Part shown: positions 44,025-53,849 of the stretch, piece by piece | Position numbering within the stretch: the stretch's first letter is position 1 | Layout: each line of letters starts with the position of its first letter | From: Galeruca laticollis | Taxonomy: Eukaryota > Arthropoda > Insecta > Coleoptera > Chrysomelidae | DNA length: 64,000 bases | Reading direction: 5' to 3' | Assembly: GCA_963921935.1 (NCBI GenBank) | Contig: OY998177.1 | Location: 22,901,926 to 22,965,925, forward strand | The notes under the pieces: generated by a model | Database searches by the model: none | Told to the model about the DNA's origin: nothing | Seen by the model: only the letters and a program-made list of their open reading frames with translations | Position numbers and translations under genes: made by a program

Positions 44025-46405
44025 CCTATTAAAAAATGGGCTAAACTTAACACCAGATTAGCATCACTCAGGAACAGAAAGATTTTCCTTTTAAAATGTA
44101 GACAGAACGGATGTTTCCCTAGACATATAACTGAAAGAATAAGGAGCATAGATGGATTATTGGGAACCAGATCTGAACATCTAGGATCTAAGATGAACAA
44201 TTTCAATTTTAGGTTAAAGAAAAATTTGATTAATTTAGAGATAAGTGTTACATGTTCTGATTTGCTTGAGGTAGAAAGGTATCTGAGATCTATTAAGACA
44301 GAATTGCACAATGTTTTACCTAATAATATTTTATTTGAATTTGGAAATAGACAATTGAAGAGATATAACAATATTTTTGTGAAGATTAGGGGAACTCAGA
44401 CATCAAAGTTTGATAGAATTAAGACTGATCTATTTAATAACATTAAATATGACGAGAAATTTGACAAATATTGAGTTTCCATACAATATAAAAAAGTTTC
44501 TTTCGTTGGGTCCTAGGTTTTGCTTGGAGCCTTCAATGAGTGATTTCAAAGTAACAAAAATTTTGGCTGATTTGGAAAATATCGTTATAAATTTGGATGA
44601 TAATAGTAAAGATTTGGCGAGGTCTCGATTCACTAATATCCTTACTTATTTTTCACACAAACACAAGAATGACAGGCTTTTCATGAAGAAGTATTTTTTA
44701 GAGTGTAGAAAGTTCCTTAGCAATCATCCAAATTTATATATTGTTAGAAGTGATAAAGGTGATGTCACTGTTGCCATGTATAGAGAGGATCACGTAACTT
44801 GGTCTGAACAACTTTTATCGGACACCAAATATTATAAAAACATTCCTAGGAATCCAGTTTGTACATTGCAGCAGAAGGCAATCAAGTTAATTACCTCATT
44901 TGAGAAATCAAAATTGATACCTAAGGAGTTGGCTCAAAAACTTAGATTTTACAATTCAATAATTCCTAGATTTTATGCATTGCCTAAGATTCATAAGCAC
45001 AATCTAGCTTTGAGACCTATAATATCTTCAATGGATTCTCCTAACGGACATATTGCACAATATTTAACTGACATTTTGACTAAATCTTATAATTTTGAAA
45101 ATGATTATTAACATCAAAGATTCTTTCGTGTTCAGTAGTTTTATAAACAATCTCTCTATTCCAAATGGCTTCGTTCTTGTTAGCTTTGATGTGGTCTCAC
45201 TGTTCACAAATTTACCTTTAAGTGTCGGTTTGGATAGCATTTCAGCACATTGGGATGATATTCAACCTCATTGTACATTGACTTTGTCAGCTTTTAAAGA
45301 GGCACTTCAATTTATTTTTGACTCCAACGTTTTTGTTTTCAATGATAAATTTTATAAACATATTTTTGGCACCCCAATGGGATCTACTGTATCGCCAATT
45401 TTGGTAAATTTTGTTTTGGACGCCCTCATTGAGCATTCTATTGATTCTTTGAGCTTTCCAATTCCTTTCATCAAGATATATGTGGATGATCTGGTTCTCG
45501 CTCTTCCTAATGATAGGGTGCAGTTCACATTGAATTTGTTCAACTCTTATAACGAACACATATAGTTTACAGTTGAGAATGAAGAAGATGGTGTGTTACA
45601 TTTTCTAGACATGAACTTGCATAGAGGTGAGGACAATATTATAGGAACTTCTTGGTACAGAAAATCGATATGTAGTAATAGGTTTATTAGTAATTGGTCA
45701 TGTCATCCACCAAAAATGAAAACCAATTCAATTCTCGCCCTTAAGGATAGGGTGAGGAAGTTATCTCAACCAGATTTTCTTAACAATGACCTAATTTTAT
45801 TGAAGGAGATTCTGAGTCACAACTCATATCCTAGAGGTATGGTGAACAAGTTTTTAAACAACACTCCGACAATTTTCAGGAAATTTGGAGATGTATCGGA
45901 TTCAGTCCATAGTGCAGATTTGGGGTATGGTTCATAACCGTACATACCAGGTTCAACATCAGACCTTCTTAAAGTTTTGAAGGGTACCACTACTTTTAAG
46001 GTTGCAACCTATAATATACTTACAATCAACAGCCTTCACACTAAAATCAAGTCAAGGTTGGGCAAGAGCGAGGTTTCGAACCTTATTTATAGCATTCTTT
46101 GTAGTGAATGCAATAAAATATATATAGGCCAGACCTCTAGATGTTCATCTGGGAGATTGACCTCACATAAAAGTGATTGCAATACTGCAAAGCTGTCTTG
46201 TGCTTTGGCAGAGCATGTTATAGTTGATAAACATAGTATGATGTTTGATAATGTACTTTGTCAAGTACTTGACAAAGAAAAAAATTATAATAAAAGACTT
46301 TTTCTCGAGATGTGTCATTTACACAAAAATTTGGATAACTGTTTGAACAATAAGTCTGATCTTGATGGACTTAGTAAAATTTACACCTATCTGTTGTCTT
46401 TGTAG
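44025..46405 (+). pseudogene. Penelope ORF, longest copy: RT plus GIY-YIG endonuclease
   Basis: The N-terminal region reads LKKWAKLNTRLASLRNRKIF and RHITERIRSIDGLLGTRSEH. RT follows: DKGDVTVAMYREDHVTW, FYALPKIHKHNLALRPIISS, FVLVSFDVVSLFTNLPLSVG, FGTPMGSTVSPILVNFVLDA and IYVDDLVLALPN (active site intact). Then come the linker and GIY-YIG domain (NLIYSILCSECNKIYIGQTS). Breaks are a frameshift near 44460, another near 45105, a stop at 45563-45565 where the other copies have Gln, and a stop near 45935 (YGS*PYIPG). The element is therefore dead but nearly complete. Confidence 0.85.
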
Positions 46406-46860
46406 AATGGCTGAGTATCTTTTCGCATTGATGTTTTTACATCACTCTCATATTCTTTTATAATACCAATTTATGTCCTTACTGTATAAATATAATTGAT
46501 ACTCCACTTGCTGTTAAATTCATTAAATGATGGGGTCTTCTTTTTGTTTCTTGATAAAAGACCGATATGGACTTGAAATAGATGCCTTTCTCCTTGGGTA
46601 ATGTATGGAACATTCATTTTAATTGTGATTGGATTGTTGTTTTTGTTAATAATTGTTACTTTTCTGCTTGATATTGCAGTTTTAACGTTTTTAAATGTTT
46701 TTCACTTTCAACGTGATGTTTCGGTATTCGTTCAATGAATTTTCTTGCTCCTGTAAATCTTGATGTACTTGATGCATACATGTTAAACTTATTTTGGTGA
46801 GTAATTTTGTATTCTAAGCAGTTTTTCAGTTCTATTAATTCAAATTTTGTCCATTCGTAG

Positions 46861-46906
46861 ATGTTCTGATGAAGGATATAAATTATTTCCGAAAGCTTAA
46901 CTAGTC
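46861..46906 (+). ncRNA. Candidate hammerhead ribozyme core in Penelope terminus
   Basis: CTGATGA (46866-46872), an AT-rich hairpin-capable segment AGG...CC, then GAAA (46891-46894) and CTAGTC follow in hammerhead order. The same words occur on the minus strand at the other end of the composite (CTGATGA at 41235-41229, GAAA at 41210-41207). Hammerhead ribozymes are known in pseudo-LTRs of Penelope-like elements. Stem I and the cleavage site do not pair well by eye, so it may be degenerate. Confidence 0.3.
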
Positions 46907-46961
46907 AAAAAATAGTTGTTTAATTAGCCCTATATTGACCTCATCCCAACTACTTTGTTCA

Positions 46962-46965
<4 letters not shown>

Positions 46966-47050
<85 letters not shown>
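46966..47050. repeat. (TA)n tail of the RTE-like LINE, right part
   Basis: Over 80 bp of nearly pure TA repeats follow the Penelope end and run up to the RTE target duplication at 47047-47059. Confidence 0.95.
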
Positions 47051-47053
<3 letters not shown>

Positions 47054-47059
47054 AACCAT

Positions 47060-47101
47060 CCAACCCCTTCTTATGCTCTACCACACTGACTGACCGGTAC
47101 A
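47060..47101 (+). mobile_element. LTR-like segment, right part
   Basis: CCAACCCCTTCTTATGCTCT to ACCGGTACA continues the segment left at 38519 and ends at the second CCTGT repeat (47102-47106). See 37678-38519. Confidence 0.4.
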
Positions 47102-47106
47102 CCTGT

Positions 47107-47880
47107 ATAATTTGTATGATGTAATTTGGGAGTGTTTTGATTTTGTCGTAGTTGTTTGGTTTCTCACCTCTATTATTATGTCTTGAAGATTTTCTATTAT
47201 TTTGCTAAGGTGATTTAAGTTTTCAATTTAATCATTTATTATCAGATGTTCAATAATGTATTTCCTAAAGAGAGTCCAATTTGTGGTTTTAAAGTCGTAC
47301 GTTTAATTAGCTGTAGTTTGGGTGTTGTCTGTCAGTTTCAAATTAATTAGTTCAGGGTCATGATTCGAGTTAAAATCAGTTAATGTTTTTATTTTTGTAA
47401 GGTAATTGATGTTTTTCCCTATCGCAATATCCAATGGACTGGGTGAATGATTTGCAAAAGGAAAAATATAGGGGTATCAGTGTGGAATATGTTACAGTCA
47501 AAATTATCGCAGAAGTTCAGTAGAGCACTTCCGTTTGTGTTGGGGTGCGTCAAATAGGGATACCACTGTGGATGTTTGCAGTTGAGATCTCCTACTATCA
47601 GCACCCTGTTATGTGTTTTAATTATATTGAAGAAATATTCATCTCTTAATTTTATAATAGGAGGATTATAAGCACCTACAATTTTTAAATTATTATCATG
47701 CGATATGGTCAATTGACGGTTTATTTTGTTGCAAGAGTTTGAAATTGATGGATTTGCTGATAAGTAATGCGATACCGCCCCCTTTGGCATCGCCGGTGTG
47801 ATCTTGTCTAAAGAGACGATATTCCGGATTTCTGAAGTTGATTGATTTATTTGGTTTGAGGAACGTCTCGATTAGAAAGA
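47107..47880 (-). pseudogene. LINE A ORF2 endonuclease and linker
   Basis: Frame 47419-47790 reads NNLKIVGAYNPPIIKLRDEY, RVLIVGDLNCKHPQWYPYLT and NGSALLNFCDNFDCNIFHTD, the core of the APE-type endonuclease of Jockey-like LINEs (GDLN active-site motif). Further down come KTLTDFNSNHDPELINLKLT and TTNWTLFRKYIIEHLIIND, then LPNYIIQIIQ, which meets EKNKIRQKW at 37672 across the nested insertion. Frameshifts separate the parts. Confidence 0.7.
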
Positions 47881-47889
47881 ATATATCTG

Positions 47890-49456
47890 CCTAGATGTCA
47901 TAGCTGTCAGTGTTAGTCACAAAGTTATTGTATATCGCAATTTTGTTTAGTTTAATAGAAGCTTCCCGCATCTCTTGTAACGCTCTGGCGAGTTCGTCGA
48001 GGTTGACAAGAGACCTTAATTCTCTGAACATGTTATTTACTTCTGAGAATTGGTTGATGCCATTGTTTGTAGTTGATGATTGGTTTGATATTTTCATCAC
48101 GTGAGGGTGAGGGTGGGGCTGTTGTGGGGTGTCCTGGGAGTGTTTTTGACGGGGACGCTGTGAAACTCTGTATTATTGTTTGTCTGTTTAGTCCAAGGAT
48201 TTGTTGTTTGTAAGGGAGCGGGTATGTATTTTGTGGGGGTATATTTGGTTAAACTTCTTCTCTCTCCCATCCATATTATTCTTCCAATAAACTCTAGAGA
48301 CTTCCGCGTTGGCCGGATGGTCACCCTTACAGTAAGCACATCTCGCTGGTGTTGTTCTCTCCTTTGTGCATTCGGGAGTAAGGTGTCTTCCTGCACATTT
48401 ATGGCATCTGGGAGCACGGCCACAGTTTGGCGTAGCGTGGCCCTGGCCCCACATTTGGCAAAAGTGGCACTGAATTATTGGCTTACTTTGCCTCCTGTGC
48501 TCCCATTGCACTCTTGTGTATTCAATAATTTTTACCATTTTGTTCAAAAAATCTAACATGATTCCTGAGTTCGTTACTACCCGGTAGAGTAGCCTACCCT
48601 TCTATGTACATCTCTTGTCTCAATTTTATAGGTGTTTTGCAGCTCTTCCTTGATATCAGTTATTTGCAGTCCTTCTGCCAGGCCTCTAAGAACGAATGCT
48701 TTTTGTTCTCTCCTAGAATATATGTAATAGGGTACCTTTCCTCGTCTTAAAACAGTTTTTAGCGTCTCAAAATCCTCAAGGTTTTTGGTAAATACGATAG
48801 AGGAGTTATTCCTATAATTAATTTCGAATGATTTTCGAATCTCAGCTTTTAGTCATGAAACCATATCTCTGTGAGCGGAGACAATGGGACACGTAGTATT
48901 CTCTTTTTTTGCAGGTGTAAGCTTGTTTTTTTTTGAGTTGGGTTTGTCTATGGTTTCCTCGGTTGAACTGAGATCATTTACTTTTAGTTTTCTGAAGTGA
49001 ATTTTTTTTCGTTTTTTCTGAGTGTTCTGTGTTATTGATACGTCATCTTCTGATGCGTCTGATAGTGATTCAAACCTGTTATGTGTGTCGATTATCTTTT
49101 GTTTTTTGGTTTAATTTTAAATATTATTAAATGTTGTGGTTTTTTTAAGTTCAACGAACCCTGGTGGTGTAATGTCTCCAGTTTCCATTTGAGTGGGTTG
49201 GGATATAACTTGTATCGCATTCAAATCATCTTTTTGTTTATTATTATTTTCGTTAGGCACCATATTTTGTTGTATAGCGATTATTGGTGTGTTTTTGTTC
49301 GATAATTTTGCATATTGGGATACAAAAGTATCAGTCCGCTGGTTGTTGCTGATTTGTATTTTCTACTTTTTGCGCCCAAGATAAATTAGCAACAGTGTGG
49401 ATTTGAACGTTAGTAGTAATTTCAGTAGCATTTTTACGGAAAGCCCGCTGACTCAT
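47890..49456 (-). pseudogene. LINE A ORF1 (gag-like, zinc knuckles)
   Basis: The ATG at 49454-49456 opens MSQRAFRKNATEITTNVQIH and VANLSWAQKVENTN. Then come NRFESLSDASEDDVSI, a basic stretch, DFETLKTVLRRGKVPYYIYS and RREQKAFVLRGLAEGLQITD (the pre-knuckle domain of Jockey ORF1). Three Cys/His knuckles follow: CHFCQMWGQGHATPNC, CHKCAGRHLTPEC and CAYCKGDHPAN (48188-48559). The C-terminal coil is at 47891-48100 (NNMFRELRSLVNLDELARAL). The protein would coat LINE RNA. Several stops (near 48580, 48860 and 49260) show decay. Confidence 0.7.
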
Positions 49457-49959
49457 CAGATTCTACAGATGTATTCACATCGATGTTTGGACCTATTGTG
49501 TCTTCCTCCATCTGTTTTGTGCTGTTTTTGATTGTTTATGTTCTCTTTGTCTGGCGTCGAAGTAGAATTGGATTATTGCCGCGACAAATCGGAAAACACA
49601 GTTCAAAATTGTTTGCTTTTGAATTTGCGAATTCATTTTCTAGTGTGCCGTTATTTTTAATATTATTCTATATTTCAGTCCTCTTTAATGAAGAACTATC
49701 TATACTTATCGTTTTTTCTGGTTCGATACACTTTTTTTTTGTTTCTATACAGTTTTCTGACGTTTCAGTACACTTTTTGTCGTACTCGTGATGCAGAAAA
49801 TGAGATGTCAAACAACAATTTTAGGAGAAAATCGGAAAAGCCGACCAAAATGCAGTTTTTTCAAAAATTCATAAATCGGTTAGTTTTAGAGTTTCAGCTT
49901 ATATCCTCCGGCTATTATTAGTATTTAATATAAACTTTATATTTGTGAAAAGCAGGCAC
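49457..49959. other. LINE A 5' region or unique DNA; nothing recognised
   Basis: Hydrophobic plus-strand frames (49483-49791) overlap T-rich sequence and carry no motif. It may contain the 5' UTR of LINE A. Confidence 0.35.
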
Positions 49960-50344
49960 TGTCCAAAGCATAGTTTTGGATCTGGGGTCATTTAAGTTTT
50001 TCCCCATGCAATTTTCCAGCAGGCCTGAATGCGACGAGTATGATCCGATTTAAATTTACAAAAACGATTTCAAAACAAAAAATTTCATACTTCAAAACGT
50101 TCATCGTGGTCTCGTTCTGAACTTGTCAGTGCACCAACAAGTTTTTTCCATTTTTGTGCAAATACATTTGGCTTTTGGACGGTGCTAAAGCCAGATTCAT
50201 CCATATTGCCCTTGAAGTGGTTTCAGGGACCATTAACGAGATGGAGGGATTACGCTTTCTGAAACCTTTTAGTCAGTCCCAACCTGTCATTTCTGTGTCT
50301 TTATCGAATATATAAGATATTCCTGCTATTTTTTTCGAATTTAA

Positions 50345-52730
50345 CCCTTCGCTACTCGCGCCTACATTTTTTACTTGAGTACTCGCGTGGGGTATTTTGA
50401 TACCCCAATTTTATTTTAATGGGAAACAATAAAAAAGAGTTCTTTGGGTTATTTATCATATGGCAAATTACGTAAAAACACCTACTTGTATGCTTTACAA
50501 AATAAACCAAACTTCATAATCACAAAAATTTATAATTATAAACATTTAGAAGCACAAGGTAAAAATTCAAAAAAATGGCAACAAAACAATAATTGACTGA
50601 GTTTTCCGATTCAGAATCGTCATCCGCTCCATGTTTCAGGCAACTGTTGCAAACAATTTGTTGGTGGTTCTTACATATCCACTTGGTGCATTTGAGGCAA
50701 CTTACTGGGGTTTTTCTGTCAAGACTTCTGGGACACAAATAACACCTTCCTTTACCCGTTCTTGGCCTCTTTGGCATATGTGTTTCAGGATCTTGAGCTC
50801 TTGCAGTTGTTGATGGTTCTTCGATATTTAGAAGAAAGAATCCCCGCTTCTTTATATTTCTTGGAATATTTTTGGCATATATTCTTTTCAGAATTTGTGG
50901 ACGAACTAATCCTTCAGCGATACTCCTCAAAAAACATTCTCTAGTGGGTTTTTGGAATCCATTGTTCAGTGCATATAAACATATGGCATTAATTCCTGCA
51001 ATATTGAGGATATTGAAAAAACCTGTAAGTGGCCAACGCTTGGTATTCCTAGTCACATCATAATGAGCGCACATCTTATCTACAACGTCCACTCCAGACT
51101 TTGTACGATTATATTCAAGTATAATCTCTGGTTTCAAAGAAGCTTCATCCACTTCATCATCGTGATGCATTGTGGAAATCAATAGGATATTCTTATATTT
51201 CTTTGGTACATAAGAAACCAATGTGCAATGGTCTTTAAACGCAAACATGCTGCTCTGTACAGGTCTAGAACGCGTATTGGTAAATTCGAGGGGAATTTCC
51301 TTTTTATTTTTGCGGATAGTTCCAATCATTGTCAGCTTATTTCTGAGCAATTCGAAAGCCAGGGGGATACTGGAGAACCAGTTATCCATAGTAATATTGC
51401 GTCCGGTTCCTTTTAGATCCTCCACGAGGCGCATGACGACGTCGGCGGGCTTATTACTAAGGAAGTATGGGCCATCGGGTTGCACTCTAGCGTACATTTC
51501 TAACTTATACGTATACATGGTCTTTACGTCCACGAGTGCATATACCTTTAGCCCGTATTTACTTGGTTTACTCGGTATATATTGTTTAAACGGGCATCTT
51601 CCTCTGAATGCCACAAGCTGCTCGTCTATTGTTAGATACGCACTTGGTGTGACTGAAGATTGACACTTTGAGACAAAACGTTCGAATATGTCTCTAATAG
51701 GTGCCAACTTGTCCAAATTGCGCCTCTCCTGCCTGGTAGAAATATCATCAAATCTGATACATCGACAAAGAAATGTAAAACGGTTATATGTCATTGTAAT
51801 AAATATATGTTCAATGCCTGTACCATTCGTGTTCCATAAAGATAAAACATTTTGTCTACCAGATTTCAAGACGCCGGCAAGATACAAAATCCCTACAAAA
51901 GCTTTAATTTCACAAACATCAGTTTTCTGTGCGTCTCTTTCTCGAGCAAAATTTTGTTGAATGTGCGATATATATGTGTTGGTACAATCCACAATTATAG
52001 CAAACATAGTGTCGTCAATGAAATTATAAAAACATTCCATATAAGACTTGGCATTTTTTGCATTGCCCACTGGACCAGGAACTTTCAAAACTATGTTATG
52101 AGATTTTGTTCTTGAAGAAGGTGGTTTCATTTTATTCCACTTACTCTGTTTATCCTTTCCTATGAAGTATGGACCCGTAGATTCACCAGAATCATCAGCC
52201 TGTGTAAGCGGATCTTCGAACGCACTCGCAGATTCGTCAGCAACATCTTGTGCTAGAGGATCTTCCATATAATCAGGATCTGCGTCTTGCTCACTATCTG
52301 TGCGTTCATCCTGTACTTCAATCGCGTCAACTTCGAACTCGTTGGGATCTTCTTCGCCATATACCTCCGGCTCCTCGTCAAGTTCCTCATACCATTTCAA
52401 CCACTGTTCTGGATCCTTGGATTGATTTGTCATGTTTTAACCTATATATAATAACCTATGTTCAAGTAATAGCAGATTTATAGTATATAGTACACTTACC
52501 AAAAATATGACACGACCACTCACGTGGGGTATTTAAATACCCCAACAAGGTTCAATAGCGTATTTCGTAAAAGTTAGTGACTCGATAGCGACCACTCCCT
52601 AGCACAGATATCTACACACTATGCTTGAAGAATACACGAGGCGACGTGGAATTTCGCGATTCCCCCACCAAGATATTGACATAGGATATGCCCGTGGGGT
52701 ACTAAAATACCCCGCGCGAGTAGCGGAGGG
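50345..52730 (-). mobile_element. Complete piggyBac-family element 2
   Basis: 2386 bp. The left flank is TTAA (50341-50344) and the right flank is TTGA (52731-52734), a TTAA duplication with one change. Inverted ends are CCCTTCGCTACTCGCGC at the left and CCCTCCGCTACTCGCGC read inward from the right (16 of 17). Internal palindromes GGGGTATTTTGATACCCC (50389-50406), GGGGTATTTAAATACCCC (52526-52543) and GGGGTACTAAAATACCCC (52696-52713) lie near the ends. Confidence 0.9.
50520..52433 (-). CDS. piggyBac-like transposase, single exon, intact
   Basis: 637 residues, from MTNQSKDPEQWLKWYEELDE to the stop at 50520. The N-terminus is acidic. The DDE domain carries three catalytic Asp: LTIDEQLVAFRGRCPFKQYI, GRNITMDNWFSSIPLAFELL and RTKSGVDVVDKMCAHYDVTR. 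The C-terminal finger reads CYLCPRSLDRKTPVSCLKCT, then WICKNHQQIVCNSCLKHG. A hydrophobic tail (FVAIFLNFYLVLLNVYNYKF) follows the finger and may be a read-through extension. Sequence and terminal repeats differ from element 1, so this is a separate family. No stop or frameshift is present. Confidence 0.92.
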   Translation of the reverse strand: MTNQSKDPEQWLKWYEELDEEPEVYGEEDPNEFEVDAIEVQDERTDSEQDADPDYMEDPLAQDVADESASAFEDPLTQADDSGESTGPYFIGKDKQSKWNKMKPPSSRTKSHNIVLKVPGPVGNAKNAKSYMECFYNFIDDTMFAIIVDCTNTYISHIQQNFARERDAQKTDVCEIKAFVGILYLAGVLKSGRQNVLSLWNTNGTGIEHIFITMTYNRFTFLCRCIRFDDISTRQERRNLDKLAPIRDIFERFVSKCQSSVTPSAYLTIDEQLVAFRGRCPFKQYIPSKPSKYGLKVYALVDVKTMYTYKLEMYARVQPDGPYFLSNKPADVVMRLVEDLKGTGRNITMDNWFSSIPLAFELLRNKLTMIGTIRKNKKEIPLEFTNTRSRPVQSSMFAFKDHCTLVSYVPKKYKNILLISTMHHDDEVDEASLKPEIILEYNRTKSGVDVVDKMCAHYDVTRNTKRWPLTGFFNILNIAGINAICLYALNNGFQKPTRECFLRSIAEGLVRPQILKRIYAKNIPRNIKKRGFFLLNIEEPSTTARAQDPETHMPKRPRTGKGRCYLCPRSLDRKTPVSCLKCTKWICKNHQQIVCNSCLKHGADDDSESENSVNYCFVAIFLNFYLVLLNVYNYKFL

Positions 52731-53060
52731 TTGAATGCTAATTTCTGACATCAGTGGGAGTGAACCCAAAGAATTTTTGTTCAAAATCAACGAATCGTTT
52801 TTCCATGAACGATTCAAAGATGGGTTTAATATGGATAAGATTTACAGGAGCGTTCACGAAGTGTCATGGCCTGTGGTACGTTAAATGTTCTAGACACCAT
52901 CTTGTTTTCTTTGACTCTTTGAATAGCGTTCGTCATATCTTCCTTCGGCCACGAATAACGCTAAGATTTCATTTGTTAATTTCTGGGAATCCTAAAAAGA
53001 AAATTCAGCAAAAATTGAGATTACTTTCACACGTCAGAAATTTGGGGTAAGATGACGTAC

Positions 53061-53847
53061 TATGTCATCATACGCCGACGGTCGTGTGTCATCTTACCCT
53101 GCGAGTTGAAAAGTATTTGACGCCTTTGCGACTTTAAGGTTTCAAGGATTTCTTAACGATTCTTCGATATTTATAACTCATATTAATCACAGTTCATTGT
53201 TAATTACTGGAGTGCAACAAAAAACTTAGCTGATGGTTATTTATTGGCACAAACACATTTACAAAGTGAAATTTTCGGGTGAGGAAATCAAAACAATGTA
53301 CACTACATCTGAACAACACATACGTGCTCGCTCTAATGTTTTAACTGATTACGCCATCTGTGAGCCTATGTGTGAAAGTTGATTACGTGTTTGTGGCGCG
53401 TATATGGAAGCTGATGTAGTACTATGTTGTCTTTCTTGAGTATGTCACTTTAAGCACAATTCCCCTATATGTTAATAATTGGATTCTTCCATTATATCTC
53501 GTAAAAAATCTACTGTATGTATAATACAGTATTTAAGAAGTTAATTATAACCATCAGCCTTTTTTAATTGTTACAGAAGCGATTTAAATGAACGAATTAA
53601 AAACTTTTGTCGAAATTCTATGACAAATGACCGCTAGCACAAATTTCGATACAAAAAGGATTATTTTGTAGTTTGCCGAAGGCTAATGCTTTTGTAGATT
53701 AAATAATTAATAAATTTATTCTATTAAAAGATCGGCGAATGCATTTAATTTATAAAACGTAACTTCACATTACGGAAGAAAAATATAATTATATCCAATG
53801 GTGTGATATATCCCAAATACTATACCTATTTAACCACTTAATAAATA
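53061..53847. other. Noncoding, nothing recognised
   Basis: AT-rich sequence between the Tigger-like remnant and the next transposon. Short frames only. Confidence 0.4.
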
Positions 53848-53849
53848 TA

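Larger units (their letters stand above)
41134..46967. mobile_element. Penelope-like composite: one inverted and two direct copies
   Basis: The outer ends are inverted repeats (AAACTGTAAACAAAGTAGTT at 41134, its complement ending at 46967). Inside lie a 5'-truncated copy on the minus strand (about 41134-42672), a 5'-truncated copy on the plus strand (about 42672-43965), and a longer plus copy (about 43965-46967). The two truncated copies meet head to head at about 42672, sharing only a few bases. Head-to-tail partial copies (pseudo-LTRs) and inverted partial copies are known for Penelope-like elements. The composite sits inside a (TA)n tract. Confidence 0.85.
38520..47046 (+). mobile_element. 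RTE-like LINE, 5' truncated, split by mariner, with Penelope in its tail
   Basis: It is flanked by TATATCTAACCAT at 38507-38519 and 47047-47059, a 13-nt target duplication. Coding begins at once (EEQAGFRAGRSTVDNAFTLK), so the 5' end is truncated. ORF parts are at 38520-38747 and 40084-41041. The 3' end is a short UTR and a (TA)n tail, as in RTE-clade LINEs. A mariner element and a Penelope composite sit inside. Confidence 0.7.
49960..53060 (-). pseudogene. Tigger/pogo-like transposase pseudogene split by piggyBac 2
   Basis: On the minus strand right of the piggyBac element: KRFVDFEQKFFGFTPTDVR. Left of it: AGISYIFDKDTEMTGWD, a stop where Trp is usual, LKGFRKRNPSISLMVPETTS, then after a frameshift GNMDESGFSTVQKPNVFAQK and KKLVGALTSSERDHDERF. 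This is the CENP-B-type HTH followed by the start of the DDE_1 domain (NxDExGxxTVQ). Further coding to about 49960 is unreadable. The target TTAA lies between the two parts. Confidence 0.6.

Noticed and set aside
49483..49921. Hydrophobic plus-strand frames resembling membrane proteins
   Set aside because: T-rich DNA upstream of a minus-strand LINE gives such frames by chance; no conserved motif.
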